Assembly (NCBI GenBank): GCA_028871525.1
Contig: JAGWMX010000021.1
Coordinates: 1-34,993 of the forward strand
Direction of reading: 5' to 3'
Source of the DNA: Gammaproteobacteria bacterium
Lineage (GTDB): Bacteria; Pseudomonadota; Gammaproteobacteria; Nevskiales; Nevskiaceae
DNA: 34,993 nt
Every line of letters begins with the position of its first letter. The first letter of the stretch is position 1. Under the pieces are notes generated by a model, which was not told the origin of the DNA, made no database searches, and saw only the letters and a list, made by a program, of their open reading frames with translations. Shown here in pieces: positions 1 to 9,120 of this stretch. The translations under genes were made by a program, and so were the position numbers.

Positions 1-30
1 ATGCAGTCAGCGAAGGCGGCGGCGTTCTGT

Positions 31-834
31 CTACGCGGCGATTTTGTCGATCAACTCCAGGGCTCGGCGCTGGGAGGGAGTGGGAGCCGTGGTCAGATCG
101 AAGGTGCCAGAACGCTCGACGGGTCCGGGCGTGCGGCAGGTGTTACGCATGATCGAGGCGAGGTCTTCGAACAGGGTGCGCAAGCTGTGCGCCGGGGTGC
201 CGTCGGGGAGCGTGTGCGAGTGGACTTTTCGAGCGCCTCCTCGGCGCGCTCGGCGGGCGCGACCGGATCGCGCGTGGCCTTGGCGAGCTGATCCTCGTCG
301 GCGAAGAGCAAGGGCCGAACAGAAACAATTCGCCGCAGCAGGTGACGAACGCGCTGCCCGGCACGAGTCCGAAGGACCGCGCGTCGGCCACCGGCTCCAC
401 ACTCGGCCCGACCTGAACGCCGCGCTCCTCGTCGAGTCGCCGAGGCAAGGGGGCGAAGCCCTCGGCGCGCAACATTTCTCGAACCGCGGTCGCGCTCAAG
501 GGGATGGAACGCTCCTTGAGGGCGTCGGCGATCTCGTAGACGGAATGATTCTGCTTGCGCAGGTCGATGATCAGATCATGGGCCTTGGTTTTCTTCGGCT
601 GTGCCTGAGGTCCGCCCTTCAGCGAAACGAAGAACTGGGGATCGTGGCGAAATGAATGGCACAGCACGCGAAACGATCCGGGGCTGTAGCCGAACTCGCG
701 TGCGACCTCGTGCGAGGGGCGTGTTCCTCGAGGAAGTAGGCCCGCAGGGCCTCGTACATGCGCTGGCGCGGGTGCGAGGGCTCCTCGAAGAAGCGGCGGC
801 AGGACGTTATGTCTTTCGGTACGCCTATACCCAT
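31..834 (-). pseudogene. Degenerate transposase with N-terminal HTH
   Basis: Remains of one transposase spread over three leftward frames. The N-terminal part reads FFEEPSHPRQRMYEALRAYF, shifts frame near 720, and continues as an HTH-like segment with EVAREFGYSPGSFRVLCHSF and KAHDLIIDLRKQNHSVYEI. A short stretch ending in CCGELFLF follows. Most of the catalytic core then appears to be missing. The last part, in another frame, is a recognisable transposase C-terminus (LRTLFEDLASIMRNTCRTP, ending ALELIDKIAA and a stop at 31-33). I recognise the pattern from transposases of gammaproteobacteria but cannot assign a named IS family. At least two frameshifts and an internal deletion make it non-functional. 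Confidence 0.7.
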
Positions 835-867
835 ACACGCATGGTCCTACATACTACCAATAGGCGT
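821..867. repeat. 8-bp inverted repeat near the start of the dead transposase
   Basis: ACGCCTAT at 821-828 is mirrored by ATAGGCGT at 860-867. The repeat lies at the upstream edge of the degenerate transposase, so it may be part of the old IS end. No matching end is visible on the other side, because the window begins there. Confidence 0.35.
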
Positions 868-1221
868 CAAGCCCTTTCCGAACCCAAGCGGTAGTACCCT
901 GCGTATCGCAGGAAGAAATGGACGTATGGGAGACCGCCGGCCTGATCCGACCCGATGGCCGGCGCACAATTATGGCTGCCTCAAGATGCTTATCGGCGCA
1001 CCATCAACTTATGAGTAACGATAACGGAGTGCGATGGAGGCGATCGCAGGGAGAAGGCGACGCAGCAGCCCACTGTCAGCCCACTGTCGTTAGCCTGAAA
1101 CTGCTCCGTGGAAATTCAGGCTAGGCTTGTCGGACACTCCATCGAAGCCGTTCACGATGCGAACCAGTTTCCGACCTGCAACGGTTTTACGCGACAGGCG
1201 GCCGACGCCGGTCGGTGCGCG
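868..1221. other. Non-coding stretch with an 11-bp tandem repeat
   Basis: No convincing gene is seen between the IS remnant and the broken hydrolase. The only structure found is a perfect tandem duplication of CAGCCCACTGT at 1066-1076 and 1077-1087. Short open frames here have no recognisable content or ribosome binding site. Confidence 0.4.
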
Positions 1222-2255
1222 ATGCTGACTGCCGCGAACCGGCCGCTGCGCCGATATCCGCCCGAGCCGTTCAGCCTCGAAATCGGCGCGCTGGAACGCC
1301 GCGCTCTGGATCTGGACTGCGGTCGGGTGACCTACCTGCGCCACGGCGCAGGCCCGCCGCTGCTGTTGGTGCATGGCATCCCGGCCCCGACACAGTGCCC
1401 GAGCGATGCGAGGTGGGTGCGGGAGGGGCCGGAGGGCTCGCGGAGGAAGGCGCGGGTCGGGGCCCGCGGCTCGCTCCCGCACCCACCGTTCCGGACACCG
1501 TGTCGCGAGCTGACCTCGGCGCACCTGTGGGAACCGTTGCTGGGCGATCTCGGGCGGCACTACGACTGCATCGCCCCCGACCTGCTCGGGCTGGGGCGCT
1601 CGACGCCGGCCGCCGGCGCGGATCTGGCCAGCCCCGGTCAGGCCGACATGCTGGCCGCCTTCCTGGACGCCCTGGGAATCGACCGGACGTTCGCGGTGTT
1701 TCACGATCAGGGCGGCGCGCACGGCCAGCAGATGCTCAAACGCCAGGGACAGCGCCTGCGCGCCGTGGTGTTTACCGACTGTGTCTGCTACGACAATTGG
1801 CCGGTGCCGATCGTGGCGGCGATGATGCGCATGCCGTCGGCGGTGCGAGCGCTGGCGGCCGTGCGCCTGCTGCAGCACGGCATGTGCTGGGCAATCTGGC
1901 CGCAAACCCCACGCTGCGCGGGCCGATCCCGCGCGCGGCGCTGGCCGACTGGGAATTTGCGCTTGACCACGGAGGCGAAGCCCTGGAGGCCTGGATCCGC
2001 TACGTCACCGCGCAGTCGCCACAATGGACGCTGGACGCGGTCCCGGCGCTGCAGGCCTGGCGCAAGCCGGCACGGGTGATCTGGGCCGCCCACGACCGCT
2101 TCCTGCCGCCGTCCTGGGCGGTGCAACTGGCGCGCGACATCCCGGGTGCCGACGACCATCCGGTGCTGCTGCCGTTCGCCGGCCATTTCTGGCAGATGGA
2201 GGTTCCGCGCAGCGGCGGCGCCGAAACGATCGCGACGTTCTTCAGCGGGCTTTGA
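1222..2255 (+). pseudogene. Alpha/beta-fold hydrolase, interrupted and frameshifted
   Basis: The start ATG at 1222 opens an alpha/beta-hydrolase resembling the haloalkane dehalogenase/epoxide hydrolase group. The oxyanion-hole motif LLLVHGIP is present, followed later by TSAHLWEPLL, APDLLGLGRS and a nucleophile-elbow region HDQGGAHG. Two lesions are visible. A 129-bp in-frame insertion (1384-1512) separates HGIP from TSAHLW, which are normally adjacent. A frameshift near 1880 moves the frame from RLLQHG to VLGNLAANPTLRGP. The C-terminal part keeps WAAHDRFLPP and a final AGHFWQME that would carry the catalytic His. The gene converges on the patatin gene and overlaps its end by 14 bp. The classical Gly-x-Ser/Asp-x-Gly elbow is altered to HDQGG, which is also seen in some members of this superfamily. 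Confidence 0.75.
1384..1512. repeat. 129-bp palindromic insertion inside the hydrolase gene
   Basis: This stretch is absent from the normal protein reading. It is built of nested inverted repeats. The outer arms are CGACACAGTGCCCG (1388-1401) and CGGACACCGTGTCG (1492-1505), 12 of 14 complementary. The inner arms are GGTGGGTGCGGGAG (1412-1425) and CTCCCGCACCCACC (1474-1487), perfectly complementary. It has no coding content of its own. Size and symmetry suit a REP-like or MITE-like element. Parts of it recur between rplT and pheS. Confidence 0.6.
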
Positions 2256-3147
2256 TCGCCTCACGTGGGGCACCCGCCCGCACCCGGGCGCGAATCTCGT
2301 CGGCCCGGTCCCTGACCAGCGCCCGGCCCTCGGCGATCGCCTCCTCGGCGCGGTGAAAATCCATCATCGCGAAATCGGCCAGCCGCGGCGCCAGCATGAT
2401 GTCCGGCGGATCGCCGGTCATGCGACCGGTGGTGATGCGATCCTGCATGATGTTGATCGAGGCGGCGATGACGTCGAACATGCTCGGCTGGTCGTCGTCG
2501 CTTTCGAAAAACCCCATCACCTTCTGCCAGAAGCCGCGCTCCCTGTCTTCGGCGCTCGACGCGGCGGCACGGCCCTCGCGCGAGAAGTGCCGGCCGACCA
2601 GCTGCGCATTGAGATTGACGGCCAGCACCAGCTCGGCGCCGGCAGCGCGCGCCGCGGAGACCGGCACCGGGTTGACCAGACCGCCGTCCAGCATCCAACG
2701 TCCCTCGTGTTGCACGGGTCGCAGTACCCCCGGCAGTGCACAGGAGATGCGCGCGGCAGCCAGCACCGGTCCCTTGTCGATCCACACCTCGCGACCGCAA
2801 GCCATGTCGGTGGCCACCGACACGAAGCGCTGATTAAGCGTCTCGATGTCCGGGTTCTGGTGCTGCTTCTGGAAGAAGCCGAACAGCTTCTCGCCCTTGA
2901 CGACACCGCCGGACAAGGTGAAATCCATCAGCCCGAACACGTCGCGCACGGTCAGTTTGCGCACCCACTCGGCGAACGCCTCGGTCTGGCCGGAGACATA
3001 GACCGCGCCGACCAGCGCGCCGATCGAGGTGCCGGCCACCACCTGCGGCCTCAGGCCGATCGCGTCCAGCTCCTGCAGCACACCGATGTGCGCCCAGCCG
3101 CGCGCCGAACCGCTGCCCAGCGCCACGCCGAAGCACGGCTCACTCAT
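2242..3147 (-). CDS. Patatin-like phospholipase, RssA type
   Basis: A 301-residue patatin-family acyl hydrolase. The start has the glycine-rich oxyanion loop VALGSGSARGWAHIGVLQEL (residues 8-27), followed by the nucleophile elbow GTSIG with the catalytic Ser. The catalytic dyad Asp lies in MLDGGLVNPVPV, the DG-G motif. Length and motifs match the bacterial RssA/YchK group, which are cytosolic serine hydrolases of poorly defined substrate. The start ATG overlaps the stop of the upstream DUF2236 gene as ATGA (3144-3147), so the two are probably translationally coupled. The 3' end overlaps the convergent broken hydrolase by 14 bp. No signal peptide is seen. Family call is firm; the natural lipid substrate is unknown. 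Confidence 0.92.
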   Translation of the reverse strand: MSEPCFGVALGSGSARGWAHIGVLQELDAIGLRPQVVAGTSIGALVGAVYVSGQTEAFAEWVRKLTVRDVFGLMDFTLSGGVVKGEKLFGFFQKQHQNPDIETLNQRFVSVATDMACGREVWIDKGPVLAAARISCALPGVLRPVQHEGRWMLDGGLVNPVPVSAARAAGAELVLAVNLNAQLVGRHFSREGRAAASSAEDRERGFWQKVMGFFESDDDQPSMFDVIAASINIMQDRITTGRMTGDPPDIMLAPRLADFAMMDFHRAEEAIAEGRALVRDRADEIRARVRAGAPREAIKAR

Positions 3148-4154
3148 CCTTCATCCTTCGCCGGCCATTTGAACAGCTCGAAATAGTCGGCGCCGGTGCG
3201 CGCGCAGGCGCGCCAGGCCAGACCGCCTTCGGCCATCGCCGCGCGCAGACTCGGCGCGATCAGCTTCAGGGAACGTGCCGCAGCCCGGTTACGCAGCCGC
3301 ACGAACCTCCACCGCTGCATCAGTGCCAGCGCCCAGTCCGGCAGCAGCGCGGCGCCGGCGCCGAGAAACAGGCTACGGCTGAGTCCGGCCAGCGGGATCG
3401 GCAAGCGGATGGTGTCCAGCACCGCCAACACCTCGCGGGTACGGGCGTCGCAGGCCAGTTCCGGGCGGACGGCGTGAAAGAACGTCTCCAGCTCGGACAC
3501 GGACTTCGGCACCTGGCGCGCGCCGAGCGCCTCGGCCACGCGCGCCGTCTCGTAAAGGTAGCGGTCCTGCATCGCCGGCGGCACCCGATCGTGACAATAG
3601 GTCCGATAGCCGCGCAGGAAACTCCAGGCCTCGGTGCAGTGCACCCAGGTCAGCAGGCGCGGATCTTCGGCGGAATACGCGCGCCCGTCGGGCGCGGTGC
3701 CGCGCACCCGGCGGTGAATCGCGCGTACGCGCTCGATCGCCCGCTCGGCGGTTTCGTGCGGTGCGTAAGTGGTGCGGGCGACAAAGGCAATCGTGCGCCG
3801 CAGGCGGCCGAGCGTGTCGCCGCGAAAGTCCGAGTGATCCCACACCCCGGCCAGCGCCAGCGGGTGCAGCGCCTGCAGCATCAGCGCGCCGAGACCGCCG
3901 GCCATCATGCTCGGGAAATCGGCGTGGATCTTCCAGGTCACGGTGTCCGGACCGAACAGGCCCGGATCGCCGAGCGGGCGGTCGTAGTCGGGCGCCGGCT
4001 CGTCGCGCCGCAGCACGCCGATGACCCAACGCCGCAGCCGGTCCCGAGCCGGCGCCGGCAGCAGCCTGACGCCGGGCAGGCGATCAGTCGGGCCGGACGA
4101 GCTTCGTCGCGGCGGCCGCAACCGGCGTGGCGTTCCGGTTTCGGGGTGCAGCAT
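3144..4154 (-). CDS. DUF2236 / MpaB-like oxygenase family protein
   Basis: A 336-residue protein of the DUF2236 family, which includes MpaB and is related to the haem-containing latex-clearing proteins. Family hallmarks are VTWKIHADFPSMMAGGLGAL, the LMLQALHPLALAGVWDHSDF segment, the DPRLLTWVHCTEAWSFL segment with its conserved His, and an arginine-rich C-terminal half. In this family conserved His residues bind haem or a metal, but this protein's reaction is not known. The ATG at 4154 has a GGAG about nine bases upstream. A GTG five codons further up (4169) is also possible. The gene ends in an ATGA overlap with the patatin gene, suggesting a two-gene lipid-related operon. Confidence 0.85.
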   Translation of the reverse strand: MLHPETGTPRRLRPPRRSSSGPTDRLPGVRLLPAPARDRLRRWVIGVLRRDEPAPDYDRPLGDPGLFGPDTVTWKIHADFPSMMAGGLGALMLQALHPLALAGVWDHSDFRGDTLGRLRRTIAFVARTTYAPHETAERAIERVRAIHRRVRGTAPDGRAYSAEDPRLLTWVHCTEAWSFLRGYRTYCHDRVPPAMQDRYLYETARVAEALGARQVPKSVSELETFFHAVRPELACDARTREVLAVLDTIRLPIPLAGLSRSLFLGAGAALLPDWALALMQRWRFVRLRNRAAARSLKLIAPSLRAAMAEGGLAWRACARTGADYFELFKWPAKDEG

Positions 4155-4282
4155 GCCTTGCGTCTCCACGGTCGGCGACCGCGTCCAGATTATCTCAGGG
4201 ACGCAGGCCGATCACGCCGCATGCGCCGCTGGATCGACACGCACGGTCATGCAGCGCTGGTGCCGCCGACGGGCTCGCGGTC

Positions 4283-5677
4283 TCAGCCGCCATCAGTTTC
4301 GGAGACGCGCTGCACCGGCGCGCGCATCGTCACCAGCTCTTCGGCCAGCGTCGGGTGCACCGCCATCGTCGCGTCGAAATCAGCCTTGGTCGCCCCCATG
4401 CGCAACGGGATCGCCGCGAGCTGGATCATCTCCGCGGCGTCAGGTCCCAGCAGATGCACGCCGAGCACCCGGCCGGAGTCGGCGTCGACCACCAGCTTGA
4501 CCAGCGCCGGCTCGTTGCGGCCGGACAGTGTGGCTTTCAGCGGCCGGAAGACGGAGCAATAGATATCCACTGCGCGGCAACGCTCGCGCGCGGCAGTCTC
4601 GGTCAGTCCGACGGTGCCGAGTTCCGGCGTCGTGAACACTGCGGTCGGAATCAATTCGTGGTCAACTGGCGCCGAACGGCCGCCGAATTCGGTATCGGCG
4701 AAGGCGTGCCCTTCGCGGATCGCCACCGGCGTCAGCGCCACCCGGTCGGTGACGTCGCCGACGGCGAAGATATGCGGCGCCGAGCTGCGCGAGTACTCGT
4801 CGACGACGACATGGCCGTTCCATCCCAGCTCGACCCCGGCGTGTTCGAGGCCGAGACCGGCGGTGTTCGGGTCGCGGCCGATGGCATAGAGGACCTGATC
4901 CGCCAGCAGCGTGGTACCGTCGCCGAGTTCGCATTCCAGGCCGCGCGGGCCGCGGTCGATGCGCGTGACGTTGCTGCGCACGCGCACGTCGACACCGCGC
5001 GCCGATAGTGCGCGATGCAGATGCCGTCGCAGATCGCCGTCGAAGCCGCGCAGGATCTCCTCGCCTCGGTAAACCAACGTCACCGCGCTGCCCAGGCCCT
5101 GCAGCAGGCAGGCGAACTCCAGCGCGATATAGCCGCCGCCGACCACGGCGATACGCTCGGGAAGACGTTCGAGATGGAAAATCTCGTTGGAGGTGATCGC
5201 GTGCTCGATGCCCGGTATGCGCCGGTCGAGCACCGGCTGGCCGCCGGTGGCGATCAGGATCTTCTCGGCGCTGACGTCGCGCTGCTCGCTCGGCAGATGC
5301 ACGGTATGGGCGTCGCGCAGGATCGCCCGCGTGGAGTGCAGCGCGACGCCGGCCTTTTGCAGGTTATCGCGGTAAACCGACTCCAGGCGTGCGATCTCAC
5401 GGTCCTTGGCGGCGATCAGGCCGGGCCAGTTGAAGCGCGGCTCACCCACGCTCCAGCCGAAACCCGCCGCGTCCTCGAATTCATCGGCAAAGCGCGAGGC
5501 ATAGACCAGCAGTTTCTTCGGCACGCAACCGCGAATCACGCAGGTACCGCCGAAACGGTATTCCTCGGCAATGCCGACGCGCGCGCCGTGACCGGCGGCC
5601 ACCCGCGCGGCGCGCACGCCGCCGGAGCCGCCACCGATGACGAACAGGTCGTAGTCGAATTCGCGTCCAGCGGCCAT
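4283..5677 (-). CDS. gor: Glutathione-disulfide reductase
   Basis: A 464-residue FAD flavoprotein that reduces oxidised glutathione with NADPH in the cytosol. The N-terminal FAD site is FVIGGGSGGVRAAR (residues 13-26). The redox disulfide is Cys46 and Cys51 in GGTCVIRGCVPKK. The NAD(P) domain has VVGGGYIALEFACLLQG. The FAD-contacting FAVGDVTD motif follows. The C-terminal HPTLAEE carries the proton-relay His441 and Glu446. The CVIRGC spacing resembles the plant/cyanobacterial and proteobacterial type of glutathione reductase. A TTG at 5695 would extend the frame by six codons, but the ATG at 5677 is the more natural start. It lies 14 bp downstream of the serA stop, so it is probably the last gene of an idh-serA-gor unit. 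Confidence 0.9.
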   Translation of the reverse strand: MAAGREFDYDLFVIGGGSGGVRAARVAAGHGARVGIAEEYRFGGTCVIRGCVPKKLLVYASRFADEFEDAAGFGWSVGEPRFNWPGLIAAKDREIARLESVYRDNLQKAGVALHSTRAILRDAHTVHLPSEQRDVSAEKILIATGGQPVLDRRIPGIEHAITSNEIFHLERLPERIAVVGGGYIALEFACLLQGLGSAVTLVYRGEEILRGFDGDLRRHLHRALSARGVDVRVRSNVTRIDRGPRGLECELGDGTTLLADQVLYAIGRDPNTAGLGLEHAGVELGWNGHVVVDEYSRSSAPHIFAVGDVTDRVALTPVAIREGHAFADTEFGGRSAPVDHELIPTAVFTTPELGTVGLTETAARERCRAVDIYCSVFRPLKATLSGRNEPALVKLVVDADSGRVLGVHLLGPDAAEMIQLAAIPLRMGATKADFDATMAVHPTLAEELVTMRAPVQRVSETDGG

Positions 5678-5691
5678 GGGCGATCCCCGCT

Positions 5692-6927
5692 TCAATACAG
5701 CAATCGGGTGCGCAGCGTCCCCGGAATCGACGCCAGCTCTTCCTTCAAAGCCCGCGCCTGATCGTCTCCGGCGGCGACGTCGATCACCACGTAACCGATA
5801 CCGTCGCGCGTCTGCAGATACTGAGCGTCGACGTTGACCGCGGCTTTCGAAAACAGATCGTTGATTCGCCCCAACATGCCTGGCACGTTCTGGTGGATGT
5901 GCAGCAGCCGGCGGCTGTTCAGATGCTCCGGCAGCGACACCTCGGGAAAGTTCACGGCGGTCAGCGTCGAACCGTTGTCGCTGTAGCGGATCAGCTTGGC
6001 GGCGACCTCGACGCCGATGTTCTCCTGCGCCTCCAGGGTGCTGCCACCGATGTGCGGCGTCAGGATCACGTTGTCCATGCCGATCAACGGCGAGACGAAC
6101 GCCTCGCCCTTGCCTTTCGGCTCGACCGGAAACACGTCGATCGCCGCGCCGGCCAGATGTTCGCCGCGCAGCGCCTCAGCCAGCGCGTCGATGTCCACGA
6201 CGGTGCCGCGCGAAGCGTTGATCAGCATGACGCCGGGCTTCATCGCCGCCAGCTCGGCGGCGCCGATCATCCATTTCGTCGCCGGTGTCTCCGGCACGTG
6301 CAACGTGACGATGTCGGACTGGCGCAGCAGATCCGCGAGATTTTCGGCGGCGCGCGCGTTGCCGAGCGCCAGCTTGGGCTCGATGTCGTGATACAGCACC
6401 TGCATGCCCATCGACTCGGCCAGCACGCCGACCTGAGTGCCGATGTGACCGTAGCCGACGATCCCCATCACCTTGCCGCGTAGTTCGTAACTGCCTTCCG
6501 CGGACTTCGACCAGCCGCCGCGGTGGCACTCCATGGTCTTTTCCGGAATGCGGCGCATCAGCAGCACCGCTTCGGCGATCACCAGTTCGGCGACGCTGCG
6601 GGTGTTGGAATACGGCGCGTTGAAGACCGGGACCCCACGTCCGGCCGCCGCGTCCAGGTCCACCTGGTTGGTGCCGATGCAGAAGCAGCCGACCGCGAAC
6701 AACCGCCGGGACGCCGACAGCACCTGGCCCGTCAGATGACTGCGGGAACGGATGCCGACGATGTGCGCGGCCTCCACCGCCGCGACCAGGCGTTCCTCGG
6801 GCAGCGACTTGTCGTGATACTCGATGTTGGTGTAGCCGGCGCTGCGGAACGCTTCCACCGCCGTCTGGCTGATGCCTTCCAGCAGCAGCACGCGGAGATC
6901 CTGCTTCGGAAACGATGTCCTGGTCAT
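5692..6927 (-). CDS. serA: D-3-phosphoglycerate dehydrogenase
   Basis: A 411-residue enzyme catalysing the first step of serine biosynthesis, oxidation of 3-phosphoglycerate to phosphohydroxypyruvate. It closely follows the E. coli SerA layout (410 residues). The substrate domain has GIRSRSHLTG. The NAD-binding motif is VMGIVGYGHIGTQVG. The catalytic Arg is in INASRGTVVD, and the His is in LTPHIGGSTLEAQ. The C-terminal ACT domain (about residues 335-411) begins with HIHQNVPGMLGRIN, which in this family binds serine for feedback inhibition. An AGGACGAG element precedes the ATG. Its codirectional neighbours suggest cotranscription from idh. Confidence 0.95.
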   Translation of the reverse strand: MTRTSFPKQDLRVLLLEGISQTAVEAFRSAGYTNIEYHDKSLPEERLVAAVEAAHIVGIRSRSHLTGQVLSASRRLFAVGCFCIGTNQVDLDAAAGRGVPVFNAPYSNTRSVAELVIAEAVLLMRRIPEKTMECHRGGWSKSAEGSYELRGKVMGIVGYGHIGTQVGVLAESMGMQVLYHDIEPKLALGNARAAENLADLLRQSDIVTLHVPETPATKWMIGAAELAAMKPGVMLINASRGTVVDIDALAEALRGEHLAGAAIDVFPVEPKGKGEAFVSPLIGMDNVILTPHIGGSTLEAQENIGVEVAAKLIRYSDNGSTLTAVNFPEVSLPEHLNSRRLLHIHQNVPGMLGRINDLFSKAAVNVDAQYLQTRDGIGYVVIDVAAGDDQARALKEELASIPGTLRTRLLY

Positions 6928-6986
6928 AACTCGTCCTGGGGTCCGGTGACGGGCGACGGCACGGAAACGGCCGCCGATTTTACCCT

Positions 6987-8054
6987 TCAGGCGTACCCGA
7001 TGCGCGCGATCAGTGCCTGCGTGAACGCTTCAGTGGTCGCGCTGCCGCCGAGATCGGTGGTACGCACGCCGTCGTCCTTCAGCGTCGCGACCAGCGCCGA
7101 CCGCAGCCGCACCGCCAGTTCGTCGAGCCGGCAGTGCTCCAGCATCAGGGCGGCGGCCAGCAGCAGCGCGCTCGGATTGGCCACACCGCGGCCCGCGATG
7201 TCCGGCGCACTGCCGTGAACGGCTTCGAAGACGGCCGCGTCCAGCCCGATGTTCGCGCCGGGCGCCAGACCCAGGCCGCCGATCAGCCCGGCGACCAGGT
7301 CGGAGATGATGTCGCCGAACAGGTTGGTCGTCACCAGCACGTCGAACTGCCACGGGTTCTGTACCAGCTTCATCGCGCAGGCGTCGACGATCACCGTATC
7401 GAACGCGATCCGGCCCGCGTACTTCCGGGCGTAAAGTTCGTTGGCGGTTTCCAGCATGATGCCGGTCAGCGCCTTCATGATGTTGGCCTTGTGTACCAGC
7501 GTGACCTTGCGCCGCCCGCGCGCGATCGCGTAGTCGAAGGCGAACTCCAGTATCCGGTTCATGCCCTGCCGGGTGTTGACGCCGACGGCCAGCGCCGCGC
7601 CGTGAGCGTCGTCGCCGATCGGCACATAGTGTTCGAAGCCGGTGTAGAGACCTTCGAGGTTCTCGCGCACCACCACCAGGTCGATGTCCTCGTAGCGTCC
7701 GCCTGGAACCAGCGTGCGTGCCGGACGCAGGTTGGCGTAGAGCTTGAAGGCTTCGCGCAGCCGGACATTGGACGAGCGATAGCCGCCTCCGGACGGCGTC
7801 TCCAGCGGGCCTTTCAGCGCCAGCCGTGTACGGTGGATCGATTCCAGCGTCGGTTCCGGCAACGGATCGCCGTGCCGTTTTACCGCAGCCAGCCCGGCAT
7901 CCTGGCGCTGCCACTCGAACGGCGCGCCGAGCGCCTCCAGGACGGCGACCGTGGCTTCCACGATCTCGGGACCGACGCCGTCTCCCGGAATCAGGGTCGC
8001 CGGAATGCGGCGCGTCGGCGCCGCGGTCGCGCCCGTGTCTGCGGTTTGAACCAT
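6987..8054 (-). CDS. NAD-type isocitrate dehydrogenase (isocitrate/isopropylmalate family)
   Basis: A 355-residue member of the beta-decarboxylating dehydrogenases. The start reads TLIPGDGVGPEIVEATVAVL. The substrate-binding segment is YRSSNVRLREAFKLYANLRP, with the Ser and Arg residues that contact isocitrate. The ENLEGLYTGFEHYV loop, the catalytic Lys in LVHKANIMK and the metal Asp in DIISDLVAGLIGGLGLAPG are all present. SSNVRLRE favours isocitrate over isopropylmalate, and the length fits the short NAD-dependent enzymes rather than NADP Icd. It lies 59 bp upstream of serA in the same direction. GAGGGG lies about seven bases before the ATG. Homoisocitrate or isopropylmalate activity cannot be excluded from sequence alone. 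Confidence 0.85.
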   Translation of the reverse strand: MVQTADTGATAAPTRRIPATLIPGDGVGPEIVEATVAVLEALGAPFEWQRQDAGLAAVKRHGDPLPEPTLESIHRTRLALKGPLETPSGGGYRSSNVRLREAFKLYANLRPARTLVPGGRYEDIDLVVVRENLEGLYTGFEHYVPIGDDAHGAALAVGVNTRQGMNRILEFAFDYAIARGRRKVTLVHKANIMKALTGIMLETANELYARKYAGRIAFDTVIVDACAMKLVQNPWQFDVLVTTNLFGDIISDLVAGLIGGLGLAPGANIGLDAAVFEAVHGSAPDIAGRGVANPSALLLAAALMLEHCRLDELAVRLRSALVATLKDDGVRTTDLGGSATTEAFTQALIARIGYA

Positions 8055-8326
8055 CGAACACCCCTCGGCGCACCGCCGGCAGCGGCAGCGTGTTGTCTTG
8101 TGGCATGCGGGGCGCCGATTCTACGCCGGACTCCGCGTCAGCGCCGAACCCGGCCCAATGTTTTCTTACGGCGCGACGCGCACCGCAGCCATGGGAACGT
8201 TCATGCTGCGTTCAGCCGTACTGTCGAGGATGGGGATCGGCCACACTCCGATTTTTGGATCGGGACGTAGTCGTATTGATGCCACCGGCATGGGTGCGCG
8301 TCACCATCCACTCAGGAGCCACAACG

Positions 8327-8884
8327 ATGAAACGGAAATTCGCCCCGTTGACTTTCGCCCTAGTGCTCGGCGCAGCGCCTGTGCTGGCCGCCGCCGCCGA
8401 TTTCTGGGCCGGTCCGTATCTCGGCGGCCAGATCGGCCTGAACGAGGCGGACGCCTCGCATCTGTCATCCGAAACCGCCGTCACCGGCGGCGTACTCGGC
8501 GGCTACAACCTCGCGGTACCGATCGGCGGCCCCTATTCGCCGATGATCCTGGGCGGCAGCGTGTTTGCCGAATTCAACGGGCAAGTCACGCATTCGCCAC
8601 GCGACGTGAACTTCGGCAGCAACGCCTACGGCTTCGATTTCCTGGCCGGCCTGCCGCTCGGCGTGCAGCGGCTGTGGCTGCCGTATGTCAAGGTCGGCTT
8701 CGGCAACGTCGACGCCACCGGCGACCTGGGCGGCAGCGATACCAGCGCGCGCATCGGCCTCGGCGCCGAATATCACTGGACGCCGCATATGAGTCTGTCC
8801 GCACAGTGGATGCACCAGGATGCCGACCGCATCACCAACGATAATTTCACCGTTGGCGTGCGCTACCACTTCGGCGGTGGCTAG
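8327..8884 (+). CDS. Small outer-membrane beta-barrel protein
   Basis: A 185-residue exported protein. Residues 1-24 form a signal peptide (MKRKF, then a hydrophobic core ending AAAADF). The rest alternates polar and aromatic residues in the manner of an eight-stranded OmpA/OmpW-like barrel, with glycine-rich turns such as GPYLGGQIGL and LGGYNLAVPIGG. It ends in a terminal strand FTVGVRYHFGGG. AGGAG lies eight bases before the ATG. It probably sits in the outer membrane. No enzymatic residues are recognised and the role is unknown. It is flanked by non-coding gaps and appears to be a single-gene unit. Confidence 0.8.
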   Translation: MKRKFAPLTFALVLGAAPVLAAAADFWAGPYLGGQIGLNEADASHLSSETAVTGGVLGGYNLAVPIGGPYSPMILGGSVFAEFNGQVTHSPRDVNFGSNAYGFDFLAGLPLGVQRLWLPYVKVGFGNVDATGDLGGSDTSARIGLGAEYHWTPHMSLSAQWMHQDADRITNDNFTVGVRYHFGGG

Positions 8885-9120
8885 GTGAATACCGCCATGG
8901 GCTGCCGGCTGGTCGCCACCGAGACTTCGCCGGCCACCATCAACCTCACCGGCTGACCGGCGTCGCCGCAGCCGGCAATCACCTGCCCGAGATCCGGGCG
9001 CCGGCCGCTCGGCTCTCAGTCTTCCTCAAGCGCTGCGGATGCGATTGAATCGCCCGGCTTGGCCATCCGCGTCGGCCGCCGAGGGTATGCTCAACCACGG
9101 ATTTGAATCCATGCGATGCG

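Noticed and set aside
8885-9018. A short leftward frame after the outer-membrane gene, reading PVRLMVAGEVSVATSRQP
   Set aside because: It looks slightly protein-like but has about 43 codons, no good start, no ribosome binding site and no family I can name. Too weak to list.
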